A stretch of 43,338 bases of DNA. Source: Streptomyces sp. NRRL S-118. GTDB taxonomy: Bacteria; Actinomycetota; Actinomycetes; Streptomycetales; Streptomycetaceae. How positions within the stretch are numbered: position 1 is the stretch's first letter; every line of letters begins with the position of its first letter. Position numbers and translations under genes: made by a program. The stretch spans positions 256,769-300,106 of the forward strand of contig NZ_KL591003.1 in NCBI RefSeq assembly GCF_000716335.1, written 5' to 3'. Below the pieces are notes generated by a model. The model worked only from the letters and a program-made list of their open reading frames with translations, made no database searches and was not told the DNA's origin. Below, piece by piece: positions 33,500 through 42,667 of the stretch.

Positions 33500-34333
33500 A
33501 TGCCGACTGCAGAAGTGAGCTCCCTGCACATCCATCCGGTCAAGTCGCTCGGCGGTTCCGCACCCGCCGAGGCGGTGGTCGAGCCGTGGGGGCTCGCCGG
33601 GGACCGCCGCTGGATGCTGATCGACGCCTCGGCGAAGGCGGTGACCCAACGCCAGCACGCACGGTTGGCGTTGGCCTCCGCCGCGCTCGGGGAGGGCGGC
33701 GGGATCACGCTGTCCGCGCCCGGGCGGAAGCCGCTGCCGGTGCCGGTGCCCTCCGGGGCCACCGGCACGGTCGTGACCGAGATCTTCGGGACGAAGGTGG
33801 AAGCCGTACCGGCCGGGGCCGCCGCCGACGCGTGGCTCAGCGCCTATCTCGGCGAGGACGTGCGGCTGGTGCACCTGGACGATCCGGCGCGCCGGCGTCC
33901 CATCGACCCCGACTACGCGCAGCCCGGCGAGACGGTCAGCTTCGCCGACGGCTTCCCGCTCCTGGTCACCACCACGGCCTCGCTCGACGCCCTGAACTCC
34001 CTCATCGCACAGGGCGACCACCCCGACGAGGGGCCCCTGCCCATGGAGCGCTTCCGCCCGACCGTCGTGGTCGACGGCACCGCGCCCTGGGACGAGGACC
34101 GCTGGACGCGGATAGCGATCGGCGAGGTCACCTTCCGCGTCGCCAAGCCGTGCGGCCGCTGCATCGTCACCACCACCGACCAGCGCACCGCCCGGCGCGG
34201 CAAGGAGCCGCTGCGCACCCTCGCCCGGCACCGCCTCATCGACCGGCGGATGGTCTTCGGCCAGAACCTGGTGCCGGAGGGCACCGGCACCCTGCGCACC
34301 GGGGACCCGGTCGAGATCCTCGGCTACCGGTAG
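33500..34333 (+). CDS. MOSC-domain protein (YcbX-like)
   Basis: A 277-residue protein with an N-terminal MOSC beta-barrel domain (VSSLHIHPVKSLGG...GLAGDRRWMLID) and a C-terminal MOSC domain. The latter carries the cofactor-linked cysteine in VAKPCGRCIVTTTD and the family ending FGQNLVPEGTGTLRTGDPVEIL. YcbX-type proteins bind molybdenum cofactor and reduce N-hydroxylated compounds, such as 6-hydroxylaminopurine, together with an electron-transfer partner. YcbX of E. coli has a fused 2Fe-2S ferredoxin that is absent here, as in the shorter mARC-like forms. Start ATG 33500, which overlaps GATGAGGCC of the leader. Detoxification of N-hydroxy bases is the inferred role. Confidence 0.92.
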   Translation: MPTAEVSSLHIHPVKSLGGSAPAEAVVEPWGLAGDRRWMLIDASAKAVTQRQHARLALASAALGEGGGITLSAPGRKPLPVPVPSGATGTVVTEIFGTKVEAVPAGAAADAWLSAYLGEDVRLVHLDDPARRRPIDPDYAQPGETVSFADGFPLLVTTTASLDALNSLIAQGDHPDEGPLPMERFRPTVVVDGTAPWDEDRWTRIAIGEVTFRVAKPCGRCIVTTTDQRTARRGKEPLRTLARHRLIDRRMVFGQNLVPEGTGTLRTGDPVEILGYR

Positions 34334-34424
34334 ACGGGACCGCCGGGTGCATGGTGCCCACGGCGGAGGGAACCCGGAAGGTCCGTACGCGCGTTGACGG
34401 ACACGGAAGGGGGTGCCGAATTCC

Positions 34425-35033
34425 GTGCATACGGTCATGGGGCTCTGGCGCTGGCGGCACAACTCCCTGTGCCGGACCACCGATCTCGCCGAGGCGTGGG
34501 TGGCGTTCGCCGCCCTGGTGCTCGTCTGTCTGGCGGCGCCCGCCGCGGGCTTGCTCACCGGCGCGGCGACCCATGCGTCCGTCCAGCAGACGGCGCGGCT
34601 GCAGCAGGCGCACCGCCATCCGGTCACCGCGGAGGTGCTGGGTCCCGCGCGGGGCCGCGACGGTGTGCCGCGGGACCCGGACGCCTCGGCGGACCACCGG
34701 ATGCGCAAGCCGGTGCGGGCGGGCTGGACGGCCCCGGACGGCACCCTGCGGACCGGGACGGTGAGCGTCGCCCGGCAGAACGCGCAGCCGGGCGACACGG
34801 TGCGGATCTGGACGGACGACCGGGGCCGCCCGGTGAACCGCCCCATGGACGCGTCCACGGCCCGCGAGCACGCCGCGCTGGCGGGCGCCGGTGTCGCCGT
34901 CGCGTCCGCGGCGCTTGTCGAGGGCGTGCGGCGGCTGGTCGTACGGCAGCTGACGCAACGGCGGTACGCGCGCCTGGACCGCGAGTGGGCCCGGACCGGT
35001 CCGGACTGGGGCAGGACGGGCGCGGGCAGCTGA
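34425..35033 (+). CDS. Rv1733c-family two-helix membrane protein
   Basis: A 202-residue protein with the actinobacterial Rv1733c layout. A short cytoplasmic start GLWRWRHNSLCRTTDLAEAW is followed by helix 1 (about 25-48), an extracytoplasmic loop of about 95 residues containing RAGWTAPDGTLRTGTVSV and GDTVRIWTDDRGR, helix 2 (about 145-165) and a basic tail. GTG 34425 is preferred because GGAAGGGGG lies 11-19 bases before it; GTG 34413 would add four residues. Function is unknown; Rv1733c is a dormancy antigen in M. tuberculosis. It stands alone 86 bases before the beta-helix/AAA+ gene in the same direction. Confidence 0.85.
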   Translation: MHTVMGLWRWRHNSLCRTTDLAEAWVAFAALVLVCLAAPAAGLLTGAATHASVQQTARLQQAHRHPVTAEVLGPARGRDGVPRDPDASADHRMRKPVRAGWTAPDGTLRTGTVSVARQNAQPGDTVRIWTDDRGRPVNRPMDASTAREHAALAGAGVAVASAALVEGVRRLVVRQLTQRRYARLDREWARTGPDWGRTGAGS

Positions 35034-35118
35034 CCGGTCGGCCGGCCCTCGCCGCGCGCGCTACGGTGGTGCGACCGTTAGGGGAGCGACACGACGAGGT
35101 GGGGGGCTCAGCAGCACC

Positions 35119-37554
35119 ATGGCACAGGGCACGGTCCAGGTGACGCACACCGGCACATCGCGGTGGCGGCGCCGCACGGGCGAGTACGCCTCTCTCGCCG
35201 CGGCCCTGGAGGCCGCCGGCGACGGCGACGTCCTGACCATCGCCCCCGGTACGTACCGGGAGAACCTGGTCCTGCGGCGGGCGGTCACCCTGCGCGGTGC
35301 GGACGGCGCGGCGGGTGCCGTACGGATCGCCCCGGCCGACGGCGTACCGCTGACCGTGCGCGCCTCGGCCACCGTGCAGGATCTGTACGTGGAGGGCCAG
35401 GACACCGCGGCGCCCGCGCTGCTGGTCGAGGACGGCACTCCGGAACTGCTGGACCTGCGGATCGTGACCCGCTCGGCGTCCGGGCTGGAGGTGCGCGGCG
35501 CCGCGCGGCCCACCGTACGGCGCTGCACCGTGGACAATCCGGCGGGGGTCGGGATCGGCGTACTGGACGGCGCGGGCGGCGTGTTCGAGGAGTGCGAGGT
35601 GGTCTCCGCCGGGCAGTCGGGCGTCACCGTGCGCGGCGGCGCGCACCCACGGCTGGAGCAGTGCCGCGTCCACCACACCGGCGGCGCGGGCTTCTCCGTG
35701 ACCGGCGAGGGCAGCGGCCTGGAGGCGATCGGCTGCGAGGTGTACGAGACCAAGGGCAGCGGTGTCCAGGTCAGTTCGCGGGCCGCCGCGCACCTGACCG
35801 ACTCGCAGGTGCACCGCACGTCGGCCGACGGCATCACCCTCGACACGGACGCGGTGCTGACGCTCTCCGACTGCGACATCCACGACGTCCCGGAGAACGC
35901 CGTGGACCTGCGTTCGCGTGCCGTCCTGACGCTGACGCGCTCGACGGTGCGGCGCTTCGGGCGCAACGGTCTGTCGGTGTGGGACCCGGGCACCCGGGTC
36001 GACGCCAATCAGTGCGAGATCCACGACAGCACCGGTGACTACCCGGCGGTGTGGGTCTCCGACGGTGCGACGGCCGTCCTGGACGCGTGCCGGGTGCACG
36101 ACGTGCCCGACGCGCTGTTCGTGCTCGACCGCGGCTCGCGCGTGGACGTGGTGGACAGCGATCTGGGCCAGGTGCGCAACACGGCCGTCTCGGTCAGCGA
36201 CGGCGCCACCGCACAGCTCGACGACTGCCGCATCCGGGAGGCGTCGACCGGTGCCTGGTTCCGGGACCACGGCAGCGGCGGCACACTCAACGGCTGCACC
36301 ATGGACGCCGTGCAGACCGGCGTCATCGTCACCAAGGGCGCCGACCCGACCGTGGAGCGGTGCACCGTCATCTCCCCCGCCGAGGCCGGGTTCTACGTCT
36401 CCGCGGAGGGCCGCGGCACGTTCCACGGCTGCCGGGTGACGGGCAGCGGCGGGTACGGCTTCCACGTCATGGACGGTTGCCGTACGACGCTGAGACGGTG
36501 CCGCACGGAGCGGTGCGCGCGCGGCGGGTACGAGTTCGGCGAGGACCGTCCCGTGATGGAGGACTGCACCAGCGACGAGAGCGGCCTCACCGCCGCACAC
36601 GCGCCCTCCGTTCCGGCCGCGACCGCCGCGGGCGTCGTGACGGCGACGCAGCCGGCCGGCGGGCTGCTGGGGTCCGTCCCGGCGCAGGCACCGGACCGGA
36701 CACCCGCCGCGGCCGGCGGAGCGGCGCCCGCGGGGGCCCCGGCACGCGGCTCGCAGGAGGTCCTGGGCGAACTGGACGCCCTGGTGGGCCTCGACAGCGT
36801 CAAGCGGGAGGTCCGCACCCTCACCAACATGATCGAGGTCGGCCGCAAACGCCAGGAGGCCGGGCTCAAGGCCGCGTCCGTACGCCGCCACCTGGTCTTC
36901 ACCGGCTCCCCCGGCACCGGCAAGACGACCGTCGCCCGGCTGTACGGCGAGATCCTCGCCTCCCTCGGGGTGCTGGAGCGCGGTCACCTGGTCGAGGTGT
37001 CCCGGGTGGACCTGGTCGGCGAGCACATCGGATCCACCGCCATCCGTACCCAGGAGGCGTTCGACCGGGCGCGCGGCGGGGTGCTGTTCATCGACGAGGC
37101 GTACGCGCTGGCCCCCGAGGACTCCGGGCGGGACTTCGGGCGCGAGGCGATCGACACGCTGGTGAAGCTGATGGAGGACCACCGGGACGCGGTGGTGGTG
37201 ATCGTCGCCGGCTACACCGCGGAGATGGAGCGGTTCCTGACCGTCAACCCAGGTGTGGCATCCCGCTTCTCGCGGACCATCGCCTTCCCCGACTACGCGC
37301 CGGCCGAGCTGGTGCGGATCGTCGAGCAGCAGGCGGAGGAGCACGAGTACCGGCTCGGCACGGGAACGGGCGAGGCGCTGCTGAAGTACTTCACGGAGCT
37401 GCCCAAGGGGCCCGGCTTCGGCAACGGCCGCACCGCGCGGCAGACGTTCGAGTCCATGGTGGAGCGGCACGCGGGCCGGGTCGCGGAGCTCACCGAGGTG
37501 AGCACCGACGACCTGAGCCTGCTCTATCCGGAGGACCTGCCCGAGCTGCCGTAG
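35119..37554 (+). CDS. Right-handed beta-helix / AAA+ ATPase (CbxX/CfqX type) fusion
   Basis: An 811-residue two-part protein. Residues about 20-490 are a right-handed parallel beta-helix of some 20 short rungs (SASGLEVRGAARPTVRRCTV...), beginning with a pectate-lyase-like SLAAALEAAGDGDVLTIAPG. An Ala/Pro linker (about 495-545) leads to a CbxX/EccA-type AAA+ domain: Walker A GSPGTGKTT (596-604), Walker B VLFIDEA (655-661), sensor-1 IVAGY (695-699), and an arginine-finger region SRFSR (715-719). No signal peptide or membrane helix, so both parts are cytoplasmic. Start ATG 35119; TACGGT at 35062-35067 is a possible -10. The AAA type remodels partners (RuBisCO activases, ESX EccA). The target here is unknown. 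Its stop overlaps the convergent hydrolase gene by 31 bases. Confidence 0.9.
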   Translation: MAQGTVQVTHTGTSRWRRRTGEYASLAAALEAAGDGDVLTIAPGTYRENLVLRRAVTLRGADGAAGAVRIAPADGVPLTVRASATVQDLYVEGQDTAAPALLVEDGTPELLDLRIVTRSASGLEVRGAARPTVRRCTVDNPAGVGIGVLDGAGGVFEECEVVSAGQSGVTVRGGAHPRLEQCRVHHTGGAGFSVTGEGSGLEAIGCEVYETKGSGVQVSSRAAAHLTDSQVHRTSADGITLDTDAVLTLSDCDIHDVPENAVDLRSRAVLTLTRSTVRRFGRNGLSVWDPGTRVDANQCEIHDSTGDYPAVWVSDGATAVLDACRVHDVPDALFVLDRGSRVDVVDSDLGQVRNTAVSVSDGATAQLDDCRIREASTGAWFRDHGSGGTLNGCTMDAVQTGVIVTKGADPTVERCTVISPAEAGFYVSAEGRGTFHGCRVTGSGGYGFHVMDGCRTTLRRCRTERCARGGYEFGEDRPVMEDCTSDESGLTAAHAPSVPAATAAGVVTATQPAGGLLGSVPAQAPDRTPAAAGGAAPAGAPARGSQEVLGELDALVGLDSVKREVRTLTNMIEVGRKRQEAGLKAASVRRHLVFTGSPGTGKTTVARLYGEILASLGVLERGHLVEVSRVDLVGEHIGSTAIRTQEAFDRARGGVLFIDEAYALAPEDSGRDFGREAIDTLVKLMEDHRDAVVVIVAGYTAEMERFLTVNPGVASRFSRTIAFPDYAPAELVRIVEQQAEEHEYRLGTGTGEALLKYFTELPKGPGFGNGRTARQTFESMVERHAGRVAELTEVSTDDLSLLYPEDLPELP

Positions 37555-39893
37555 GGTTCCGTCTCCGTACGCTGCTGCGGGAGCGGCAGCGGCAGGGCGG
37601 GCGGCAGCCGGTCGAGCAGGACCGCCCGTTCCTTGGCGAACACCGGGTCGGCCTGGTACTCGGAGTGGCCCAGGACCGGCTCGGGCAGCGGGTGTTCGTG
37701 GGTGCGGCCGTACGCCACCGGGTCCCGCAGCGCCAAGTGGTCGACCTCGGGCTTGTCGCCCTCCGCGGGGAGGTTCACCGGGCCGCCTATCGGGTCGGTG
37801 CGGCGCCACAGGTTGCGCCAGCAGTGCAGCTCCCGGTGGAGGGCGGCCAGGGGCCCGGGGCCGAAGTAGGCGGGGAACCACCGGCCGTACAGCCGCTCCA
37901 GGGGTGATCCGTAGGTGAGCAGGGCGACGCGGCATCGTGTGGCGGCGGGGAGCTGCCAGACGGCGGCCGCGGCGAGCACGCTGCCCTGCGAGTGGCCGGA
38001 GATGACCAGACGGCCGCCGGTGCGGCCCGTCCAGGACGACATCCGCCAGGCCAGGTCCGGCACGGCGCGCTCGGCGTAGCAGGGCGGGGCGAACGGGTGG
38101 GCGGCGCGCGGCCAGAAGGTGCCGACGTCCCACAGGATGCCGATGGTGCGCCGGGCGGAGGCGTCCTTGTAGGCGCGCCGTCCCCAGGTGACGAACAGTA
38201 TGAAGCCGAACCCGACCAGCCAGGAGCCGAGGGCCTGAGCGGACTCGGCCACGCCCTCGACGAGCGGGTGCGTCCCGGCGAACGCCTTGCCGGGCACGGT
38301 GCCGCTCGCCCTGGAGCCGGCGACGGCGAGCGCGCCCAGCAGCAGTGTGGCGCCGGAGACCAGGCCGACGATGCCGGGAGCCGCGTCGGTGAGCGCGGCC
38401 CGTGCCCGGACCGCGGCGATGCGGCGGCTGCGGACGGGGTCGGGCCGCTCGCCGTCGTACTCGCCCTCCACGACGGGGACGAGCCGGCGGGCGGTGAGCG
38501 CGGTGCGCAGCGCGAGGAGCAGCACCGGGACGAGCAGCAGGAGCAGCAGGACGGGGATCACGGACGCCTGCCAGCTCAGCAGCACGGGCGGGCCGACGAT
38601 GGGGCCCTGTCCGGTGCCGGGCGTCGCGGGCCCGTCCAGCCAGTCGGCGACGCGCTGGGCGATCCCGCCGGTCATCACGCCGCCGAGTGCGCAGGCGAGC
38701 ATGGCGACGGCCGGGCCGCCGAGCCCGTACAGGACGGTACGGGTGTGCGGCGCGCGGCGGTGCAGGCGCAGGGCGACGGCGGCGAGGGCCACCACGAGGA
38801 TTCCCTGGGCCAGGACGATGAAGCTGAAGGTGGTGTCGCCGGGGAGGGTGCCGGTGGAGCGCCATCCGGGGCGGGACCAGCCGGCGTACAGCAGGGCGAG
38901 GGCGAGGAGCGCGAGGGACCCGCCGGGCAGCCAGGTGACCAGGACGCCGTCGAGGCGGTGGTCGAGCCGCCGCTCGCTGCGGCCGCGGCGGCACACCACC
39001 GTGACCACGACCACCGCGCCGAGCAGCAGGGCCCCTTCGACGGCCCAGCCGAGGATCTCGCGGGTGGTGCTCGCGGCGCCGCGGTCGTGGCGGGCCGCGG
39101 CGCCGCCGACCGCGGCGGCGACGGTGAGGAATCCGGCGGCGGTGTGCGCTGCGCGCAGCCGGGCGACGAGCCGGCGGCCGTACCAGAAGCCGGGGCGGCC
39201 GAGGGCGGGGCGCGGCCGGAGGCCCGGTGTGCCGTCGCCGTCCTGTTCGCCGCGGGGCGGGCGCTGGGCCTCGTACGCGCTCCAGGTGCGGTTGGACAGG
39301 TACCACAGCAGCCCGACGAGCGCGGCGGGCAGCAGCGCGGCGAGCGCGAGGCGGCGGCCCGGCTGCGACCACCAGCCGCCCTGGGAGACGGACAGGAAGC
39401 CCAGCCAGGAACGCTCGTCGGCGCAGCGCACGGAGCCGGCGCACTGCCAGGCCGCCAGGTCCAGCGCGACCTCGCAGGCGGCGGCGGTGAGCAGTACGGT
39501 GAGGCTGAGGGCGACCAGGCGGACGAGCACGCCGTAGAGCCGGACCGCGGCGGCCTGCCCCTCGGCCGGGGGACGCATCCAGTGCGCCAGGTTGACGACC
39601 ATGAAGGGCAGGAGCAGCAGCCACAGGGCGCGTGATCCGTTGCCGGAGGTCAGGTTGCACCAGCAGTACGCCTCCTGGACCGGGCCGTGGCGGAACCGCT
39701 CGGGTTCGTTCTCGGCGTACCGGTCGGCGGCGCGCCGGTGGATGGCGGCGGTCTCGTCACCGGTGACGCGGACGGTGCGGGGGTCGTCGAGCATGTCCGC
39801 AGGGGTGGTTCCGCCGACGCCGTGGACGAGGAGTTCGAGCGCGGCACCGGGGGCCGGTCCGGCGGGCTCCGTCTCCGGGGTGGCAGGGGGCAC
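37524..39893 (-). CDS. Polytopic membrane protein with a split alpha/beta-hydrolase (lipase-like)
   Basis: A 789-residue protein. The N-terminal strand LELLVHGVGGTTPADML (19-35) gives the oxyanion HG of a lipase fold. About eight membrane helices follow (110-600), and the C-terminal part has LVISGHSQGSVLAAAA with nucleophile Ser635, then YGSPLERLYGRWFP, RTDPIGGPV (likely Asp) and LGHSEYQADP (likely His). The hydrolase core is thus interrupted by a membrane domain. Start GTG 39893 with GAGAG upstream; TTG 40001 is possible, and the longer frame is shadow of the DeoR gene. The family is widespread in Streptomyces but uncharacterised. It converges on the beta-helix/AAA+ gene and diverges from deoR-type regulation. 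Confidence 0.85.
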   Translation of the reverse strand: MPPATPETEPAGPAPGAALELLVHGVGGTTPADMLDDPRTVRVTGDETAAIHRRAADRYAENEPERFRHGPVQEAYCWCNLTSGNGSRALWLLLLPFMVVNLAHWMRPPAEGQAAAVRLYGVLVRLVALSLTVLLTAAACEVALDLAAWQCAGSVRCADERSWLGFLSVSQGGWWSQPGRRLALAALLPAALVGLLWYLSNRTWSAYEAQRPPRGEQDGDGTPGLRPRPALGRPGFWYGRRLVARLRAAHTAAGFLTVAAAVGGAAARHDRGAASTTREILGWAVEGALLLGAVVVVTVVCRRGRSERRLDHRLDGVLVTWLPGGSLALLALALLYAGWSRPGWRSTGTLPGDTTFSFIVLAQGILVVALAAVALRLHRRAPHTRTVLYGLGGPAVAMLACALGGVMTGGIAQRVADWLDGPATPGTGQGPIVGPPVLLSWQASVIPVLLLLLLVPVLLLALRTALTARRLVPVVEGEYDGERPDPVRSRRIAAVRARAALTDAAPGIVGLVSGATLLLGALAVAGSRASGTVPGKAFAGTHPLVEGVAESAQALGSWLVGFGFILFVTWGRRAYKDASARRTIGILWDVGTFWPRAAHPFAPPCYAERAVPDLAWRMSSWTGRTGGRLVISGHSQGSVLAAAAVWQLPAATRCRVALLTYGSPLERLYGRWFPAYFGPGPLAALHRELHCWRNLWRRTDPIGGPVNLPAEGDKPEVDHLALRDPVAYGRTHEHPLPEPVLGHSEYQADPVFAKERAVLLDRLPPALPLPLPQQRTETEPYGSSGRSSG

Positions 39894-40088
39894 TTCGGGC
39901 TCGCTCTCTGCGGGACGGGGAGGGGTGGCGGTGCGGGGTGGTGGCGGTGCGCTGCACCAGGATCGTCCATCGGGGCCGCGCCGCGCAGGTCCCTCACGCA
40001 ATCTCCCCGCCGTCCCGGGCGGGGCGGCCCGTGGCAGGATGAGGGGCCTTGCCAGCCTGTCGACGACCTGGAAGGACCGGCCCCTGCG

Positions 40089-40916
40089 GTGAGCGACAAC
40101 CACAACCTCCTCGCGGAGCAGCGGCGCGCCTTGATCCTGGACGAGGTGAGGCGGCGCGGCGGGGTGCGGGTCAACGAACTCACCCGCCGGCTGAACGTGT
40201 CCGACATGACCGTGCGCCGGGATCTGGACGCGCTCGCGCGCCAGGGCGTCCTCGCCAAGGTGCACGGCGGCGCGGTGCCGGTGGCGGAGGCGAGTACCCA
40301 CGAGCCGGGCTTCGAGGCGAAGTCCTCGCTGGAGCAGAGCGCGAAGGAGGACATCGCGCGGGCGGCCGCCGTGATGGTGGGGCCGGGCAGCGCGGTCGCC
40401 CTGTCGGGCGGTACGACCACGTACGTCCTGGCACAGCACCTGCTGGACGTACCGGACCTGACGGTGGTGACCAACTCGGTGCGGGTGGCCGACGTGTTCC
40501 ACGCGGCGCAGCAGACCGCGCCGGGCGGCGCGGCGCGGCCGGGCGCGGCGACGGTGGTCCTCACCGGCGGAGTGCGTACGCCGTCGGACGCGCTGGTCGG
40601 TCCGGTGGCGGACCAGGCGATCCGCTCGCTCCACTTCGACGTGCTGTTCCTCGGCGTGCACGGCATCTCGGTGGAGGCGGGGCTGTCCACGCCGAACCTC
40701 GCCGAGGCCGAGACGAACCGCCGTCTGGTCCACTCCGCGCGGCGCGTCGTGGTGGTCGCGGACCACACCAAGTGGGGCACGGTCGGCCTGAGTTCCTTCG
40801 CCCGGCTGGACGAGGTCGACCACCTGGTGACGGACCCGGGCCTCTCTCCTCAGGCCCGCGCCGAGATGGCGGAGCACCTGCCGGGGCTGATCGTGGCGGG
40901 CGAGGACGAGGCATAG
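40089..40916 (+). CDS. DeoR-family transcriptional regulator
   Basis: A 275-residue DeoR/GlpR repressor. The N-terminal HTH is GGVRVNELTRRLNVSDMTVR (24-43), followed by RDLDALARQGVLAKVHGGA. The C-terminal sugar-phosphate-sensing DeoRC domain has ALSGGTTTYVLAQHLL, VVTNSVRVADVF, LFLGVHGISVEAGLSTPN and VVVVADHTKWG. It usually controls carbohydrate or nucleoside catabolism, but no sugar gene is adjacent. GTG 40089 follows a weak GGACCGGCCCCTGCG; the frame extends upstream antisense to the neighbouring gene. Its target may be the SRPBCC gene 9 bases downstream or a distant operon. The 195-base gap to the membrane hydrolase carries the divergent promoters. Confidence 0.92.
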   Translation: MSDNHNLLAEQRRALILDEVRRRGGVRVNELTRRLNVSDMTVRRDLDALARQGVLAKVHGGAVPVAEASTHEPGFEAKSSLEQSAKEDIARAAAVMVGPGSAVALSGGTTTYVLAQHLLDVPDLTVVTNSVRVADVFHAAQQTAPGGAARPGAATVVLTGGVRTPSDALVGPVADQAIRSLHFDVLFLGVHGISVEAGLSTPNLAEAETNRRLVHSARRVVVVADHTKWGTVGLSSFARLDEVDHLVTDPGLSPQARAEMAEHLPGLIVAGEDEA

Positions 40917-40925
40917 GGGCGCTCC

Positions 40926-41393
40926 ATGGGTGTGTTCCGGGTCGAGCGGGAAACGCCGGCGGGGGTCGCGGAGGCGTGGCGGCGGGTGACGGACTGGCGG
41001 GCGCACGCGCGGCTCGTGCCGTTGACGCGGGTCACGGCGGCGACGGCCGGGGAGACCCGGGCCGGGAGCCGCTTCACCGCGCGGACGGGGGTGGGGCGGT
41101 TCGGGTTCGACGACCCGATGGAGGTCGTGCGCTGGGAACCGCCGGTGGCCGGCCGGGCGGCGGGCCGCTGCCGGCTGGAGAAGCGCGGCCGGGTGGTCAC
41201 CGGGTGGGCCGAGATCGCCGTGCGGGAGACGGCGGCGGGCGGGACGCGGGTGACGTGGACGGAGGAGGTGCGGCTGCGCGGGCTGCCGCGGGCGTGCGAC
41301 GCGCTGCTCGCACGGGCCGGGCGACTGGTCTTCGGGCGGGCGCTGGCCGGTCTGCTCCGCGAGCGTACGGGGAGCGGCGGGGCAAGTCTCTGA
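40926..41393 (+). CDS. SRPBCC (START/Bet v 1-like) family protein
   Basis: A 155-residue protein of the polyketide-cyclase/SRPBCC helix-grip fold, with a hydrophobic ligand cavity. Features are FRVERETPAGVAEAWRRVTD at the start, RVTAATAGETRAGSRFTART, and WTEEVRLRGLP, ending in the long C-terminal helix ACDALLARAGRLVFGRALAG. The ligand or activity is unknown. It starts 9 bases after the DeoR stop, so both are in one transcript. A CTGACGGATCGTCAG dyad overlaps its stop codon. Confidence 0.85.
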   Translation: MGVFRVERETPAGVAEAWRRVTDWRAHARLVPLTRVTAATAGETRAGSRFTARTGVGRFGFDDPMEVVRWEPPVAGRAAGRCRLEKRGRVVTGWAEIAVRETAAGGTRVTWTEEVRLRGLPRACDALLARAGRLVFGRALAGLLRERTGSGGASL

Positions 41394-41404
41394 CGGATCG
41401 TCAG
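41390..41404. terminator. Inverted repeat CTGACG-GAT-CGTCAG at the SRPBCC stop
   Basis: Perfect 6-bp arms with a 3-base loop, overlapping the TGA stop. It could be a weak terminator of the DeoR-SRPBCC transcript or a protein-binding site. There is no U-tract. Confidence 0.4.
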
Positions 41405-41533
41405 TTGCGGTGGTCTGCGGTGGCCACCGGTTGCGGCTCGTCCGGCTCGATGAGCCGGTGACGACTCACGAGCCGGTCCGGCGCGGTCGGCGGTGAGGGT
41501 GCGGCGGGTGGGCCCGCGCGTGGGGCGGCAGGG

Positions 41534-42667
41534 TCAGTCGGGCCAGGCGCCGGTGCGCAGGAACTCGTCGATGGTGGCGCTGTACGGGGTGATGTCCAGG
41601 CCCTGTTCGGCCAGCCAGTCGTCGGAGTAGTACTTGTCCAGATAGCGCTCGCCGGGGTCGCAGATCAGCGTGACGACGCTGCCGGTGCGCCCCTGTGCCA
41701 CCATCTCGGCGACGATCTTCAACGCGCTCCACAGGCCGGTGCCCGTGGAACCCCCGGCCTTGCGCCCGATGGCGTTCTCCAGGGCGCGTACGGCGGCGAC
41801 GCTCGCCGCGTCGGGCACCTTCATCATGCGGTCGACGGCGCCGGGCACGAAGCTGGGTTCCATCCGGGGCCGGCCGATGCCCTCGATCCGGGAGCCGCAG
41901 TCGCTGGAGGCCAGCGCGTTGCCGGTGGTCCACCCCTCGAAGAAACAGGAGTTCTCCGGGTCGGGAACGCAGATACGGGTGTCGAACTGCATGTAGTGCA
42001 CGTAGCGGGCGATGGTCGCCGACGTGCCGCCCGTGCCGGCGGTGGCGACGATCCAGGCGGGTTCCGGGTAGCGCTCCAGGCGCAGTTGCTGGTAGATCGA
42101 CTCGGCGATGTTGTTGTTGCCGCGCCAGTCGGTGGCGCGCTCCGCGTACGTGAACTGGTCCATGTAGTGGCCGCCGGTCTGCACGGCGAGCGCCGCGGCC
42201 TCCTCGTACATCTTGCGCGAGTCGTCGACGAAGTGGCACCGGCCGCCCTGGAATTCGATGAGCCGGATCTTCTCGGGGCTGGTGGTGCGCGGCATGACGG
42301 CGATGAACGGCACGCCGACGAGACTCGCGAAGTACGCCTCGGAGACGGCGGTGGAGCCGCTGGAGGCCTCGATGACGGGCTTGCCGGGGCGGATCCATCC
42401 GTTGCACAGGCCGTAGAGGAACAGCGAGCGCGCCAGGCGGTGCTTGAGGCTGCCGGTGGGGTGGGTGGACTCGTCCTTCAGGTAGAGGTCGATGCCCCAC
42501 TGCTCGGGCAGCGGGAAGCGCAGGAGGTGCGTGTCGGCGGACCGGTTGGCGTCGGCCTGGACCTTGCGTACGGCGTCCTTCAGCCAGGACCGGTACTCGG
42601 GGTCGCTGCGGTCCACATCGATGGTTCCGGCCGCACCGGCCGGCTCAGCTTGCTCAACGGTGCTCAC
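41534..42667 (-). CDS. CysK2-like PLP-dependent cysteine-synthase-family enzyme
   Basis: A 377-residue fold-type II PLP enzyme. The Schiff-base Lys75 is in [12 protein letters not shown], and the PLP-phosphate loop is [12 protein letters not shown]. The asparagine loop reads [10 protein letters not shown], with Ser where O-acetylserine sulfhydrylases have Asn (SSGNT). Length and the extended N- and C-termini match actinobacterial CysK2-type proteins (Mycobacterium Rv0848 relative), which make S-sulfocysteine, rather than the 310-residue CysK or the haem-bearing CBS. GTG 42667 has GAGGAG 9-14 bases upstream; GTG 42676 would add three residues. The GTG overlaps the TGA of a 16-codon ORF (GTGA). 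Exact substrate is inferred. Confidence 0.87.
   Translation of the reverse strand: MSTVEQAEPAGAAGTIDVDRSDPEYRSWLKDAVRKVQADANRSADTHLLRFPLPEQWGIDLYLKDESTHPTGSLKHRLARSLFLYGLCNGWIRPGKPVIEASSGSTAVSEAYFASLVGVPFIAVMPRTTSPEKIRLIEFQGGRCHFVDDSRKMYEEAAALAVQTGGHYMDQFTYAERATDWRGNNNIAESIYQQLRLERYPEPAWIVATAGTGGTSATIARYVHYMQFDTRICVPDPENSCFFEGWTTGNALASSDCGSRIEGIGRPRMEPSFVPGAVDRMMKVPDAASVAAVRALENAIGRKAGGSTGTGLWSALKIVAEMVAQGRTGSVVTLICDPGERYLDKYYSDDWLAEQGLDITPYSATIDEFLRTGAWPD

Noticed and set aside
34624..39660. A 1678-codon leftward open frame
   Set aside because: It is antisense to the beta-helix/AAA+ gene and runs in a shifted frame of the membrane hydrolase gene. Its product is Arg/Gly/Ala-rich without domains; it is open only because of high GC.
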